Source: Bryobacteraceae bacterium (GTDB lineage: Bacteria; Acidobacteriota; Terriglobia; Bryobacterales; Bryobacteraceae). Taken from it: a stretch of 64,000 bases of DNA. Shown here piece after piece: positions 10,506 through 20,311 of this stretch (its first letter is position 1; each line of letters starts with the position of its first letter). A model generated the notes under the pieces. The model ran no database searches, was not told the origin of the DNA, and saw only the letters and a program-made list of their open reading frames with translations. A program made the translations under genes and the position numbers. The stretch covers positions 248,001 to 312,000 of the forward strand of contig CANGYQ010000004.1 in assembly GCA_947458745.1 (NCBI GenBank). The letters are read 5' to 3'.

Positions 10506-13500
10506 TTAGAAGCTGTAGCGCAGGCTGAGCTGGATGTTGCGTTCGCTGCTCTTGCCGGTGACCATGCCGAAGGTGGCCGACGTCGGGTTGGTATCGACGC
10601 CACCCCAGTTCGGGTGGTTGGGCAGGTTGAAGGCTTCGCCACGGAGCTGGATGATGTGACGCTCGGCAATGCGGAAGCTCTTGAAGAGCGAGCCGTTCCA
10701 GTTCTGGAAGCCAAGGTTGTTGAACGCAATTGAGTTGCGGTTCTGATTGGGCAGCGCGCCATTGGCCGGGCGCGTCGCCAACGGCTGGCCGCCCGAACTG
10801 GGCGAGAACCAGAAGTTGGTGATGCCCGAATAGTTGCCCGCAGCATTGACGCTGGCAAACTGCTGGGGCCGATCGATGGTGCCATTCAGGTTCCACGGCT
10901 TGCCGTTGGTGGAGCCGATGCCCAAGTAGTCGTCGCCATTGCCGATGGTGATCGGCGCACCGGTTTGGAACTGCACCACACCGGACATCTGCCAGCCACC
11001 CAGAAAGCCTTTGGCCAGCTTATTGCCGGAGTTGGCGAAGAACGGCATATCCCAGATGACGTTCGAGATGGCGACGTGACGGGTATCGTTGCCCGACTTA
11101 CCCCAGTTCAGTCCCTGGTTGTAGACGTCGATGAATCCATCGCGCGGACCGGAGTTGTTGTCCATCGCCTTGGAGTACGTGTAGGCGAGGCCGTAGCTCA
11201 AGCCCTTGGCGAAGCGGCGGTTCACTTCCACCTGCAGACCGTGGTAGGTGCTGCGGCCGGAGTGCTCCAGCATCGGGATGTTCGCAAAGCCCTTGAAGGG
11301 GCGCAGGAAGTTGACGTTGGCACCGGCATTTTCCGGACGGAACGTCGTGCCGGTGGGCAGCTGGTTCAGGTCGCGCTCACGCGACAGGAAGTTGCCGACC
11401 GTACCGATGTAGCTGACTTCCACCGTGGTGTTGTCGGTCACCTGACGCTGGTAGGTCATGTTCCAGTTGTAGCCGCGCGGAATGCGGTACACCGGGTCGA
11501 TGGTCATGAAGAACTGCGGGAAGGCGACGGCGGCGCCGGAACCGGGGTTGTCGGCGATACCGTTGGTGACCGACGCCATCGGCTGGAACGGCGGGTTGCC
11601 GCCCAGGAAGACGCTGTCATACACGCCGGGGCGGGAGATGAAGCCGCCGAAGCCGCCACGGATGACGTCCTTGGACGTGGTGGAGTAGGCGAAGCCGAAG
11701 CGCGGCATCACGTCGAACTGGTTGGGCGCAGCGTAGGGACTGTCGCCCCGCAGCAGACGGTTGAAGTTGCCGCTGTCGATGGCCGGAACACGGCCCTTGC
11801 CAGCCTCGGGGAATGAACTACCCGGGATGATGACGCCGTTGAAGCGGTCACCGGACAACACGTTGCCGGTGGCGCGGTCGAGCACGGCGGCGCGGGCCGG
11901 GTCATACTCGCTGGGGCGGAAGACGGCCATGTTGCCCCACAGGGACCGCTGGTAGCCATTCATCCAGGTGCCACGGAAACCAATCTCCAACTTCAGCTTG
12001 GAGTTGACGCGCCAGGAATCCTGGGCGAAGAACTCAAACATGTGGCTGCGGTAGGGGGTGTAAGCACGGGGTCCGATTTCAGCGTAGGCCGAGAACAGGC
12101 CCATGGCAGCATTGGCCATACCGGTGCCGGTGCCCGCCACGCCGCCGGGGCGGACGTCGTTGAACTCAAAGCGGCCGTTCTGGTTGTTGGTGCCGCCGGG
12201 AACGCCCGACACGTTGATCTGGTCGAAGTCGTTCTGGCCGGAGCGCTCAAACAAAGCACCCACCTTGAACGTGTGGTTGCCCAAAATCTTGGTGAAGTTG
12301 TTCGAGATCTGGTAGATCGGACCGCTGGAGCTGGCCGGGTAAGGCCCGCCGTCGATGGTGCCCAGGTTGGGGATGACGATGGTGGGAATCTTGTCGTCAA
12401 TTTCCTTGCGCTCGCGGAACAGGTACGGGTAGTTGATGCCGGAACGCGAACGCAGGTAGCGCTCGCCCGTGCGATCAATGCCGATGAAAACGCGATCCAC
12501 TGAGGCCGACACCAGGAACTCATTGATCGCCGTCGGGCTCACCGTCCAGGTGTGACCCAGGCTGGCCGTCTTGTTCGGACGGGACCAGTCCGTGATGGCA
12601 TAGTCAAAGCCCGAACGGAACGTGTCGAGGGCGGTCCAGTTGTAATTGTTGTGGCGGAACTTGATGAAGTGGTTCGCCGACGGGTTGTAGTCGATCGAAA
12701 CCGTATCCTTGCGCTGATCCTGCCAGCCCGGACGGACCTGGAAGAAGTTGTTGTTGCCCTGGTAGGCACCATTCGGGTTGGGGTAGGTGCGCAGGAAAGC
12801 CATGCCGTTGGGGCTCTGGCGGTTCTGCGGAATGACGTTGCCGGGGAACGGCTGGCCGGTCACCGGGTCGTTGATGATGCGGGGCGCGCCGTAGAAGATA
12901 TTTGGCCCCAGCAGTTCGCCAAAGTTGCCCGTCCGCATCGCGGCGGTGGGCACGCGCTGGAAGGTGGTGTCTTCCTGGCGGCGGGTAACGTATTCCTGCG
13001 CGAACAGGAAGAACAGCTTCTCACGGCTCTGGTTGAACACTTTCGGGATCATCACCGGGCCGCTGAGGTTCCAACCAAACTGATTGAACTTGCTGACCGG
13101 CGCAAAGTTGGTCGCTGGGTTGCGGTTACGCGCCCAGGTGTTGGCGTCCAGCTTGTTGTTGCGCAGGTACTCGTAGAAGGAACCGTGGAAATTCTTGCCA
13201 CCAGAGCGGGTGACCATGCGGATCTGGCCGCCGCTGGAGCGGCCGTATTCGGCCTGGTAGCCAGCAGTGAGCACTTGCACTTCCTGAATGGTGTCGGCAT
13301 CGGCGCTGGTAACGGAAGTGCCATTGGCGCGAGTACGAACGCCGACGGCACCGTCAAACGTGATCAGCGAGTCCTGCGAACGGCCACCGTTGATGGTGAG
13401 ACCGCCGGAATCGAGGCCAAAGCTGAAACCGGTCATCGGCGAACCGCGGCGGACGCCGGGCTTCAGCATGGCCAGAAACAGCGGGTTGCGGCCGTTGAGC

Positions 13501-13946
13501 GGCATGTTCTGGATTTGCATCTGCTCGACGGTCTTGCCGACGGTGGAGGATTCCGTGTTCAGCTGGGCGGCGTTCGCCTCAACGTTGACGGTTTCCGACA
13601 CGGCGCCGACGGTCAGGTCGAAATTGACCGACAACGGCAGGGCGGCTTCCAGCTTGTTGCGGGAGCGGCTGGCGGTCTTAAAGCCAGAGGCCTCTACAAC
13701 AACGGTGTAGAAACCAGGCTGGATGTTGGTGACAGTGTAAAAGCCCGTGGTGTTGGTGGTCACCGCGCGTTCAAAAGCCGTGCTTTCGTTACGCACAACC
13801 ACCTTGGCGTTCGGAACAGCGCTACCGCTAGGATCCTTCACGATACCCGACACAGATGAATTGTCGGATTGAGCAAAAACAGAGAGCCCGGCAAGAACCA
13901 ACGCAACCAGCGCGGTCCCCACTCGACTCAGAGTGTGAGATTTCAT
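10506..13946 (-). CDS. TonB-dependent receptor, Oar-like (paralogue 2 of the tandem pair)
   Basis: The 1146-aa protein has a signal peptide (MKSHTLSRVGTALVALVLAG, cut near FAQ). A carboxypeptidase-regulatory domain follows (VKDPSGSAVPNAKVVVRNES), then a plug (MPLNGRNPLFLAMLKPGVRR) and a barrel ending in SLRYSF. It shares long near-identical blocks with the 6887-10279 gene, such as QDSLITFDGAVGVRTRANGT, so the two are a recent tandem duplication. AAGGGGAAAATT before ATG 13946 serves as ribosome site. It has its own strong terminator and 214 bases of AT-rich upstream DNA, so it is probably transcribed separately. It should form an outer-membrane channel energised by TonB; the ligand is unknown. 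Confidence 0.93.
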   Translation of the reverse strand: MKSHTLSRVGTALVALVLAGLSVFAQSDNSSVSGIVKDPSGSAVPNAKVVVRNESTAFERAVTTNTTGFYTVTNIQPGFYTVVVEASGFKTASRSRNKLEAALPLSVNFDLTVGAVSETVNVEANAAQLNTESSTVGKTVEQMQIQNMPLNGRNPLFLAMLKPGVRRGSPMTGFSFGLDSGGLTINGGRSQDSLITFDGAVGVRTRANGTSVTSADADTIQEVQVLTAGYQAEYGRSSGGQIRMVTRSGGKNFHGSFYEYLRNNKLDANTWARNRNPATNFAPVSKFNQFGWNLSGPVMIPKVFNQSREKLFFLFAQEYVTRRQEDTTFQRVPTAAMRTGNFGELLGPNIFYGAPRIINDPVTGQPFPGNVIPQNRQSPNGMAFLRTYPNPNGAYQGNNNFFQVRPGWQDQRKDTVSIDYNPSANHFIKFRHNNYNWTALDTFRSGFDYAITDWSRPNKTASLGHTWTVSPTAINEFLVSASVDRVFIGIDRTGERYLRSRSGINYPYLFRERKEIDDKIPTIVIPNLGTIDGGPYPASSSGPIYQISNNFTKILGNHTFKVGALFERSGQNDFDQINVSGVPGGTNNQNGRFEFNDVRPGGVAGTGTGMANAAMGLFSAYAEIGPRAYTPYRSHMFEFFAQDSWRVNSKLKLEIGFRGTWMNGYQRSLWGNMAVFRPSEYDPARAAVLDRATGNVLSGDRFNGVIIPGSSFPEAGKGRVPAIDSGNFNRLLRGDSPYAAPNQFDVMPRFGFAYSTTSKDVIRGGFGGFISRPGVYDSVFLGGNPPFQPMASVTNGIADNPGSGAAVAFPQFFMTIDPVYRIPRGYNWNMTYQRQVTDNTTVEVSYIGTVGNFLSRERDLNQLPTGTTFRPENAGANVNFLRPFKGFANIPMLEHSGRSTYHGLQVEVNRRFAKGLSYGLAYTYSKAMDNNSGPRDGFIDVYNQGLNWGKSGNDTRHVAISNVIWDMPFFANSGNKLAKGFLGGWQMSGVVQFQTGAPITIGNGDDYLGIGSTNGKPWNLNGTIDRPQQFASVNAAGNYSGITNFWFSPSSGGQPLATRPANGALPNQNRNSIAFNNLGFQNWNGSLFKSFRIAERHIIQLRGEAFNLPNHPNWGGVDTNPTSATFGMVTGKSSERNIQLSLRYSF

Positions 13947-14111
13947 AATTTTCCCCTTGAAGCTGGAACTCGATGCCCATGGGCGGCGTCCAAGATCCGG
14001 TTAACGACTCTTGAAAATTGTAGCTCATCTGCGCCGCAAATTGAAGCCATCAGTACATTACAGTGTGGTTGCCAACCATCATTGAATCAACGTTATAATA
14101 CTATAAGTATT

Positions 14112-14149
14112 TTGAAATTAAAGAGAACAGTATACTTGCATCCTGTTCT
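14112..14149 (-). terminator. Probable terminator after hemB
   Basis: Minus strand: AGAACAG (14149-14143), a 12-base loop, CTGTTCT (14130-14124), then the T-rich CTTTAATTTC. The stem is perfect but only 7 bp and AT-rich, so this is moderate evidence. The rest of the 13947-14160 gap is AT-rich upstream DNA of the second receptor gene. It includes a TATAAT on the plus strand at 14094 with no gene to drive. Confidence 0.5.
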
Positions 14150-14160
14150 TGAAAAAAGAC

Positions 14161-15129
14161 TTATAGGGCTCGAGCGGCGGCCTTGGCGAAGTAGGTAAGC
14201 ACGAAATCGGCCCCGGCGCGGCGGATGGAAATCAGGCTTTCCATCATGGCGCGATCAAGATCAATCCAGCCCCGCTGGGCGGCGGCGTGGATCATGGAAA
14301 ACTCTCCCGACACCTGGTAGGCAGCCAGCGGCACATCGAACCGCTCCCGCGCTTTGGCCAGCAGATCCAGGTACGGCATCGCGGGCTTCACCATCAGCAT
14401 GTCCGCACCTTCCTCCAGGTCCAGCTCCATTTCCCGCATCGCCTCACGAGCATTGGGGGCATCCATCTGGTAGCTGCGGCGGTCTCCAAACTGGGGCGTC
14501 GATTCGGCGGCCTCGCGGAACGGGCCATAGAAGCAGCTGGCGAACTTGGCGGCATAGGAGAGGATCGGCGTGTTGGTGTAGCCGTCACGGTCCAGCGCCG
14601 CCCGAATGGCCGCCACGCGGCCGTCCATCATGTCCGACGGAGCCACGATGTCTGCGCCCGCCTTGGCATGAGAGACCGCCGCCTTGGCCAGCCATTCGAG
14701 CGACGGGTCATTGACGACGTCGTCGCCTTCCACCAGACCACAGTGGCCATGCGAGGTGTACTCACAGTTGCAGACGTCGGTGATCAACACCAGCCCCGGC
14801 ACTTCCCGCTTCAAGGCCCGCAGCGCCCGCTGCACAATGCCCTGATCGTCATAGGCGCCGGAGGCCTGCTCGTCCTTGTGCTCCGGGATACCAAACAGGA
14901 TCACGCCACCCAGGCCGAGCGACTTGGCTTCCGCGCACTCCTTCACCAGCTCATCAATCGAGAGCTGCGCGTTGCCGGGCATCGAAGAGATCTCGCGCCG
15001 GACGCCTTCGCCCGGGCAGACAAACAAGGGCAGGACCAGTTGTTCGGGTGCCAAGCGCGTTTCTCGGACCAGACGGCGCAGACCTTCAGTGGCGCGCATC
15101 CGGCGCATGCGGGTAATGGGGAAGCTCAC
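14161..15129 (-). CDS. hemB: Porphobilinogen synthase (delta-aminolevulinate dehydratase)
   Basis: This enzyme condenses two 5-aminolevulinate molecules to porphobilinogen, the second common step of tetrapyrrole biosynthesis, in the cytoplasm. The 322-aa protein has full family length. Visible signatures: the zinc-site cysteines in [14 protein letters not shown], the first active-site Lys in [17 protein letters not shown], and the Schiff-base Lys in [12 protein letters not shown]. The N-terminal [18 protein letters not shown] arm is typical. The start is GTG 15129, with a TAAACT hexamer 7 bases before it and no Shine-Dalgarno, so the mRNA may be leaderless. It is divergent from the VapB-like gene. 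Haem demand fits the multihaem cytochrome elsewhere in the window. Confidence 0.97.
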   Translation of the reverse strand: MSFPITRMRRMRATEGLRRLVRETRLAPEQLVLPLFVCPGEGVRREISSMPGNAQLSIDELVKECAEAKSLGLGGVILFGIPEHKDEQASGAYDDQGIVQRALRALKREVPGLVLITDVCNCEYTSHGHCGLVEGDDVVNDPSLEWLAKAAVSHAKAGADIVAPSDMMDGRVAAIRAALDRDGYTNTPILSYAAKFASCFYGPFREAAESTPQFGDRRSYQMDAPNAREAMREMELDLEEGADMLMVKPAMPYLDLLAKARERFDVPLAAYQVSGEFSMIHAAAQRGWIDLDRAMMESLISIRRAGADFVLTYFAKAAARAL

Positions 15130-15136
15130 GAAGGTC

Positions 15137-15142
15137 AGTTTA
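15137..15142 (-). promoter_or_regulatory. Candidate -10 (TAAACT) for leaderless hemB
   Basis: TAAACT on the minus strand ends 7 bases before GTG 15129, so transcription would start at or next to the start codon. No -35 consensus is seen. Confidence 0.35.
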
Positions 15143-15204
15143 GCGCTGGCGGCGAGCGGGTGCCGATCCGCAATTGCACTTCTGCATCACGGCATCACCG
15201 CATC

Positions 15205-15210
15205 TACAAT
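15205..15210 (+). promoter_or_regulatory. Candidate -10 (TACAAT) for the leaderless toxin-antitoxin operon
   Basis: TACAAT ends 6 bases before ATG 15217. No Shine-Dalgarno lies between. The -35 region at 17 bases (CTGCAT) is weak. Confidence 0.45.
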
Positions 15211-15216
15211 AGAAGC

Positions 15217-15441
15217 ATGAGAACGACGATCAACTTGTCGCCGGAGGCTTATCACATCGCTCGTGCGGTCGCCCGCGATCGCAACCAGACGATGAGCGAA
15301 GTGATCAACGATTTTGTCACCGCCGTCCATCAGACTTCCTTGGTGGAAGAGAAGACTTTATCGGCTGCGGGATTCCCACTGTTGTCGATTGGGCGTCGCG
15401 TGACTTCAGAAGACGTCCGTCAAATGATCGACGATGACTAG
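15217..15441 (+). CDS. VapB-like ribbon-helix-helix antitoxin
   Basis: The 74-aa protein begins MRTTINLSPEAYHIARAVAR, a classic ribbon-helix-helix DNA-binding start: a short beta strand, then helices with QTMSEVINDFV. The C-terminal tail (RVTSEDVRQMIDDD) is acidic and would wrap the toxin. It overlaps the PIN-domain toxin gene by 8 bases (15434-15441), the usual antitoxin-first arrangement. It should neutralise the toxin and repress its own promoter. The longer upstream frame is an antisense shadow of hemB and is not used. Confidence 0.85.
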   Translation: MRTTINLSPEAYHIARAVARDRNQTMSEVINDFVTAVHQTSLVEEKTLSAAGFPLLSIGRRVTSEDVRQMIDDD

Positions 15442-15838
15442 CACCTTCCTGTTGGACGCCAATGTCTTGATTGCCCTGGCAGAAGTGCAGCATACCGAAC
15501 ACCATCGGGCTACCCACTGGCTGATGCAAGTCACCGCCTTTGCTACTTGCCCCATCACCGAAGGCGCCTTGGTTCGATTCTTCCTTCACAGCAGAACCAT
15601 CAAGGAAGCCAAGCATCTTTTGACAAGAATCCACCAGGACCCGCGGCACCTTTTCTGGCCCGATACCGTTTCCTATACCCAACTCCCCGAACAGGGCATC
15701 GTAGGCCACCGGCAGGTTACGGTTGCATACCTGGTTGCGTTGGCGGCACACCACAGCGGATCACTGGCAACGATGGATCGCGGATTGGCGCAGCTCCATG
15801 GCCGCGCCGTGCACTTTCTCCCTCTTCTGCGCTCCTAA
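15434..15838 (+). CDS. VapC-like PIN-domain ribonuclease toxin
   Basis: The 134-aa PIN-domain protein shows the acidic residues of the metal-dependent nuclease site: FLLDANVLIALAE (Asp), PITEGALVRFF (Glu) and SLATMDRGLAQLHG (Asp). It belongs to the VapC-type toxins that begin with a short strand and DANVLIAL. Its targets are RNAs (tRNA or rRNA in characterised relatives). Its ATG lies inside the antitoxin gene, so the pair is translationally coupled. The last 4 bases overlap the convergent sugar-isomerase-like gene. Catalytic residues look intact, so the module is probably active. Confidence 0.88.
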   Translation: MTSTFLLDANVLIALAEVQHTEHHRATHWLMQVTAFATCPITEGALVRFFLHSRTIKEAKHLLTRIHQDPRHLFWPDTVSYTQLPEQGIVGHRQVTVAYLVALAAHHSGSLATMDRGLAQLHGRAVHFLPLLRS

Positions 15839-16755
15839 ACCCCGAACTTCTCCTTCATATAAGCCCGGTTGATCTTCGCCCCTTCCAGCGGCGGCCGCAT
15901 GGGTGAGCTATCCAGCTCACAGGTCAGCCAACCGGACCACCCGATGGTGGCCAGATGATCGGCCAAGCCCGGGAAGTCCACGCCGCCCGATGTACCCAGC
16001 GCGAAGAAGATCGGGTCCTTCAACGAGTCATTGCGGTCGATGCGCACGCGTGCCCCGCCTCGGTACCGCGCGTGGACGTCCTTCAAGTGGAACTCGACAA
16101 TCCGGTGCCCCAGCGTCCGCGCCAGCGCCACCGGGTCCATGCCCGCCATGGTGATGTGCCCGGTATCGAGCACGAAACGGACCAGCTTGGGGTTGGTGTG
16201 CTCCAGGATGTACTCCACTTCGCGGCGCGTCTCAAACTGGCTCCACATGTGGGCGTGGGGCGCAAAGCCGATGCCGATGTCATTCAACCGAGCGCCCAGT
16301 TCGTTATAGACCTTTACCATCTGACGCAGATCCTCGCCCGTATTGCCCATCACGCGGGGCGGGCCAGCGTTGCACTTTAGGTGCGTGCAACCCAGCGCCT
16401 TCACAAACTGGGCCAGCTTGACGTGCTCCTTGATGATGGTCGCTTGCTTCGACGGATCTTCGAAATGCATCTCCATCGGCGCACCGTTCGAGATGGTGAC
16501 AAACTTCACCCCAATTTCGTCGATACGCGGCTGAAGCAAGGGGGGGGCGTTTTTGTCCCAGGCTTCCTTGAAGTAATGGATAAACGTTTCCACGTGGTCA
16601 AAGCCCGCCGCCTTGGCTTCGCGGAACGCCAGCCACGTGTCGTTCTCCCAACCTCCCCGCGTATTGGTGGTGACACCCAGCTTGTAGCGCGGGTGGGCGG
16701 CAACGGCCGCCGGAGCAGCCGCCAGGGCCGCTATCAGTTCTCGACGAGTGATCAT
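15835..16755 (-). CDS. Sugar phosphate isomerase/epimerase-like TIM-barrel protein with Tat-type signal
   Basis: The 306-aa protein begins with a twin-arginine-like signal (MITRRELIAALAAAPAAVAA), so export is likely. The mature part is a xylose-isomerase-like (AP_endonuc_2) barrel. Metal-ligand type motifs include FDHVETFIHY, LGCTHLKCNAG, APHAHMW, VLDTGHITMAG, FHLKDVH and a late LTCELDSS. Such proteins isomerise or epimerise sugars or inositol derivatives, and exported versions are common in Solibacter-type Acidobacteriota and Planctomycetes. It stands alone, convergent with vapC and divergent from a receptor gene. The substrate is unknown. Confidence 0.85.
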   Translation of the reverse strand: MITRRELIAALAAAPAAVAAHPRYKLGVTTNTRGGWENDTWLAFREAKAAGFDHVETFIHYFKEAWDKNAPPLLQPRIDEIGVKFVTISNGAPMEMHFEDPSKQATIIKEHVKLAQFVKALGCTHLKCNAGPPRVMGNTGEDLRQMVKVYNELGARLNDIGIGFAPHAHMWSQFETRREVEYILEHTNPKLVRFVLDTGHITMAGMDPVALARTLGHRIVEFHLKDVHARYRGGARVRIDRNDSLKDPIFFALGTSGGVDFPGLADHLATIGWSGWLTCELDSSPMRPPLEGAKINRAYMKEKFGV

Positions 16756-16849
16756 GCAGCACTAGTTCTACTGCTTCCCGGTCCCAAGGTCAATGGCCAT
16801 CCAGAAGGCTGACGCGGGATCTTAACACTCGTGTGCTTGAATAGCAGTT

Positions 16850-19800
16850 ATGATTCTTCGGGGATGCATCACGTTCGTGCTCTCGCTGGGCCTTGTCTGG
16901 ACCCAGGAGTTCCGCTCCACATTATCGGGCCGGGTGACTGACCCCACGGGGGCAGCGATTCCAGGGGCCAAGATTACGGCCCTGTCCACTGAAACCGGCG
17001 CGCGCGCCGAGACCACGACGGGTGCTGAAGGCGAGTACACGCTGCCGTTTCTGGCTCCGGGCGCCTTCCGCATCACCGCCGAAACCCAGGGCTTTAAGCG
17101 CTACACCCAGGAAGGCGTGCAGATTGGCACCAATACGCGCGTTACGGTAGACATCAAGCTGGAAGTAGGCAGCCAGAGCGAATCGGTGACCATCTCCTCC
17201 GATGCCCCACTGCTGACCACTGCTACATCGAGCGTCGGCCAGGTGATCACCTCCAGCCAGATTGAGAACATGCCCATGAATGGCCGCACGCCGCTGACCC
17301 TGGCGCAGCTGGCTTACGGCGTCGTGCCTTCGTCGGACCCGCGCTTCACGCGGCCGTTCGACAACGGCGGCCCGGCTGGCTTCTCGATGGGTGGCGGCCA
17401 AGGCCAGGCCAATGAACTGCTGCTGGACGGCGCGCCGGACATGACGCGCAACCGCCGCGTCGCCTACAACCCGCCGGTGGATGCCGTGACGGAAGTGAAG
17501 GTGGAAGCCTTTATGGCAGACGCCGCCTATGGCAACACCGCTGGGGGCACCGTCAACGTCGTCATGAAGGGTGGCACCAATGAGTTCCATGGTTCGGCTT
17601 ATGAGTTCAACCAGGTCTCGCGGTTGAAGGCCACGCCGTTCTTCACCAACGCCGCCGGGCAGAAGAAGCCGGTGACGCGCTTCAACCAGTACGGCGTGAC
17701 AGCCGGCGGTCCGGTGCTGATCCCGAAGCTGTTCAATGGCCGCAATCGGGTCTTCTTCTTTTTCGCCTATGAAGGCATCCGGCAAAGTGAGCCGGAACCC
17801 ACGTTCTCCACCGTGCCGACGGCCAGCCAGCGCCGTGGTGACCTGTCGGCCTTGCTGCCGCTGGGCGCGATCTATCAGCTCTATGACCCCAACTCCGGCG
17901 TCGCCGAAGGCAGCCGCATCCGCCGCCAGCCGATTGCCGGCAACGTGATCCCGACCGCCCGCCTCAACCCGATTGCCCAGAGCGTGCTGGCGTTCTACCC
18001 GCAGCCCAACTTCTCCGGCCGCAACGATGGCCGCGACAACTACTTCAACAACCAGATCCGCTCCGACACGTTCTCCAGCTACATGGGGCGCTTGGATTTG
18101 AATATCAGCGACCGCCATAAGCTGTTCTGGAACATGCGCAACAACGACCGCATTGAGAACCGGGGCAACCGCTTCGACAACCTGGCCACCGGCAACTTCC
18201 TGTCGCGCGTCAACTGGGGTTCGGCGATTGACGACGTCTACACCTTTACCCCCACGCTGGTGATGAACACCCGCTTCAACTGGACCCGTTTTGTGGAGGG
18301 CAACATCCGCCCCAGCGACGGCTTCGACTTTACGCAACTGGGCTTGCCCGCCAGCCTCCGCGCCTCCGCCGCCAAACTGGTGTTTCCGGTGATGCGCTTT
18401 GAGAGCCCCGGCTCCACCGAGAGCTTCCGGCAGTTGGGCGATTCGGGCGGCGACCTGACGCCGTTTGACACCTACCAGGGATTTGTCACGCTGACCAAGA
18501 TCGCCGGGCGGCACTCGCTGAAGTTCGGGGGCGATATCCGCCGCCAGGACGAAAGCTCCAATGGCTTTGGTAACTCGTCGGGCCGCTATGAGTTCAACAG
18601 TGCCTGGGCGCGCGGACCGCTGGACAATTCGCCCGAGTCGCCCATCGGGCAGGAATTGACGGCCTTTCTGTTGGGCTATCCCACCGGCGGCAACTTCCAG
18701 GTAAACGCGACGCGCACGCAGCGGTCATACTACTACGCGGGCTTCGTGCAGGATGACTTCCGCGTCCGGCCCAATTTCACCATCAATGCCGGCCTGCGCT
18801 ATGAGCGGGACTTGGGCACGACGGAACGTTTCAACCGGACCTTGAATGGCTTCGATTCCGCGGCCACCAATGCCGTTACGGCGGCCGCTCGCGCGGCCTA
18901 TGCCAGCAGCCCCAGCGCGCTGCTGGCCGCCGCCCAGTTCAACCCCTTGGGCGGCGTGACGTTTGCCAATCCGGATCGCCGCAACATCTACTCCACCTAT
19001 GGCGCGGCCATCGCACCCCGCCTGGGCTTCACCTGGTCGCCCGCAGCACTGGGGTCCAAGACCGTACTGCGCGCTGGTGTCGGCCTGTTCTATCAGGGCA
19101 TCGGCACCACCGGCGTGCAGCAGCCGGGCTTTAGCCAGACCACCGCGCTAGCGGCCAATATCAACAACTTCCTCACCCCCGTGGCGACGCTGGGCAACCC
19201 GTTCCCCGGCGGCATTCTGCAGCCGGTGGGTGCCGCCCGGGGCGTCGATACGTTCCTGGGCCAGAACGTCACCTACACGCAGGAAAAGATTGGGCAGCCG
19301 CGCACCTGGCGCTGGAACTTCAACATCCAGCGGACCCTGGGCAACAACACCGTGATCGAAGTGGGTTACATCGGCTCCCAGGCCAGCCATCTGCCGCTCA
19401 ATCGGGATCTGAACTTCATCCCCCGGTCGTTACTCTCCACCACGGGAGTCCGCGATCAGGGCAATATTGACCGGTTGACTGCCGTCGTTGCCAACCCCTT
19501 CCGCGGCTTGCTGGCCGGGACAGGCATCAACGGCAACACCATCGCCACTGAGCAACTGCTGCGCCCCTATCCGCAGTTCTCCGGCCAGGCCGGCGTGCGG
19601 GTGGAAGGCCAGACGATTGGGTCAGCTTCATTCCATATGTTCCAGGCTCGCGTCGAAAAGCGCTTTTCCAATGGCCTGCAGTTCCTGGCCAACTACCAGA
19701 GGTCCAAGATGCTGGAGCGGACCGAGTTTCTCAATGCTCAGGATTCAGAGGTGCACCGGCGTATCGCGGGTGAAGATCGCCCGCAGCGCTTTGTCTTTTC

Positions 19801-20296
19801 CGGCAGCTACGACCTGCCCTTCGGCAAAGGCAAGCGCATCGGCGGCGGTGCCGGCCCGTGGCTGAATCGCGCCATCGGCGGTTGGAAAACCAACGTGATC
19901 TACACCATCCAGCCGGGCGGGCCGGTGGAATGGGGCAACGTCATCTACCTGGGGGGCGACCTGAACTGGCAGGCGGGCAACATCGCCCAGACCTTCGACA
20001 CCAGCCGCTTCAACCGCAATGCCGCGCAGCAACTGGACCGGAACCTGCGCACCTTCAGCCGAGCCTTCCCCGGCTATCGCGGCCACGGCGTGAACAACAT
20101 TGATATGAGCCTGTTCAAGGACATTCAGATTGCCGAACGCTTCATCGCCCAGTTGCGCGGCGAATCGTTCAATGCCTTCAACCGCACGCAGTTCAACGGT
20201 CCGGAACTGAATCCCACCAACGGCAACTTCGGCCGCATTACCAGTGCCGCCAATCTGCCGCGCACCTATCAGCTGGCGCTGCGCTTGCGCTGGTAA
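16850..20296 (+). CDS. TonB-dependent receptor, Oar-like (third receptor)
   Basis: The 1148-aa protein has a short signal (MILRGCITFVLSLGLVWTQ) and a carboxypeptidase-regulatory domain (VTDPTGAAIPGAKITALSTE ... APGAFRITAETQGFKRY). A plug domain follows (MPMNGRTPLTLAQLAYGV; NELLLDGAPD, AAYGNTAGGTVN), then a long barrel ending in ALRLRW. It is clearly more divergent than the tandem pair upstream and belongs to a different receptor subgroup. There is no clear Shine-Dalgarno before ATG 16850. It is divergent from the exported isomerase and convergent with a TauE-type permease 15 bases beyond its stop, with no room for an obvious terminator. Substrate unknown. Confidence 0.92.
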   Translation: MILRGCITFVLSLGLVWTQEFRSTLSGRVTDPTGAAIPGAKITALSTETGARAETTTGAEGEYTLPFLAPGAFRITAETQGFKRYTQEGVQIGTNTRVTVDIKLEVGSQSESVTISSDAPLLTTATSSVGQVITSSQIENMPMNGRTPLTLAQLAYGVVPSSDPRFTRPFDNGGPAGFSMGGGQGQANELLLDGAPDMTRNRRVAYNPPVDAVTEVKVEAFMADAAYGNTAGGTVNVVMKGGTNEFHGSAYEFNQVSRLKATPFFTNAAGQKKPVTRFNQYGVTAGGPVLIPKLFNGRNRVFFFFAYEGIRQSEPEPTFSTVPTASQRRGDLSALLPLGAIYQLYDPNSGVAEGSRIRRQPIAGNVIPTARLNPIAQSVLAFYPQPNFSGRNDGRDNYFNNQIRSDTFSSYMGRLDLNISDRHKLFWNMRNNDRIENRGNRFDNLATGNFLSRVNWGSAIDDVYTFTPTLVMNTRFNWTRFVEGNIRPSDGFDFTQLGLPASLRASAAKLVFPVMRFESPGSTESFRQLGDSGGDLTPFDTYQGFVTLTKIAGRHSLKFGGDIRRQDESSNGFGNSSGRYEFNSAWARGPLDNSPESPIGQELTAFLLGYPTGGNFQVNATRTQRSYYYAGFVQDDFRVRPNFTINAGLRYERDLGTTERFNRTLNGFDSAATNAVTAAARAAYASSPSALLAAAQFNPLGGVTFANPDRRNIYSTYGAAIAPRLGFTWSPAALGSKTVLRAGVGLFYQGIGTTGVQQPGFSQTTALAANINNFLTPVATLGNPFPGGILQPVGAARGVDTFLGQNVTYTQEKIGQPRTWRWNFNIQRTLGNNTVIEVGYIGSQASHLPLNRDLNFIPRSLLSTTGVRDQGNIDRLTAVVANPFRGLLAGTGINGNTIATEQLLRPYPQFSGQAGVRVEGQTIGSASFHMFQARVEKRFSNGLQFLANYQRSKMLERTEFLNAQDSEVHRRIAGEDRPQRFVFSGSYDLPFGKGKRIGGGAGPWLNRAIGGWKTNVIYTIQPGGPVEWGNVIYLGGDLNWQAGNIAQTFDTSRFNRNAAQQLDRNLRTFSRAFPGYRGHGVNNIDMSLFKDIQIAERFIAQLRGESFNAFNRTQFNGPELNPTNGNFGRITSAANLPRTYQLALRLRW

Positions 20297-20311
20297 AGCG
20301 TGGGGATGGCG

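Noticed and set aside
14094..14099. Plus-strand TATAAT in the gap between hemB and the second receptor
   Set aside because: No plus-strand gene follows it and the -35 spacing is poor; it is probably just AT-rich DNA.
14287..15216. N-terminal extension of the antitoxin frame
   Set aside because: It runs antisense through hemB; the real antitoxin starts at ATG 15217, right after a -10-like box.
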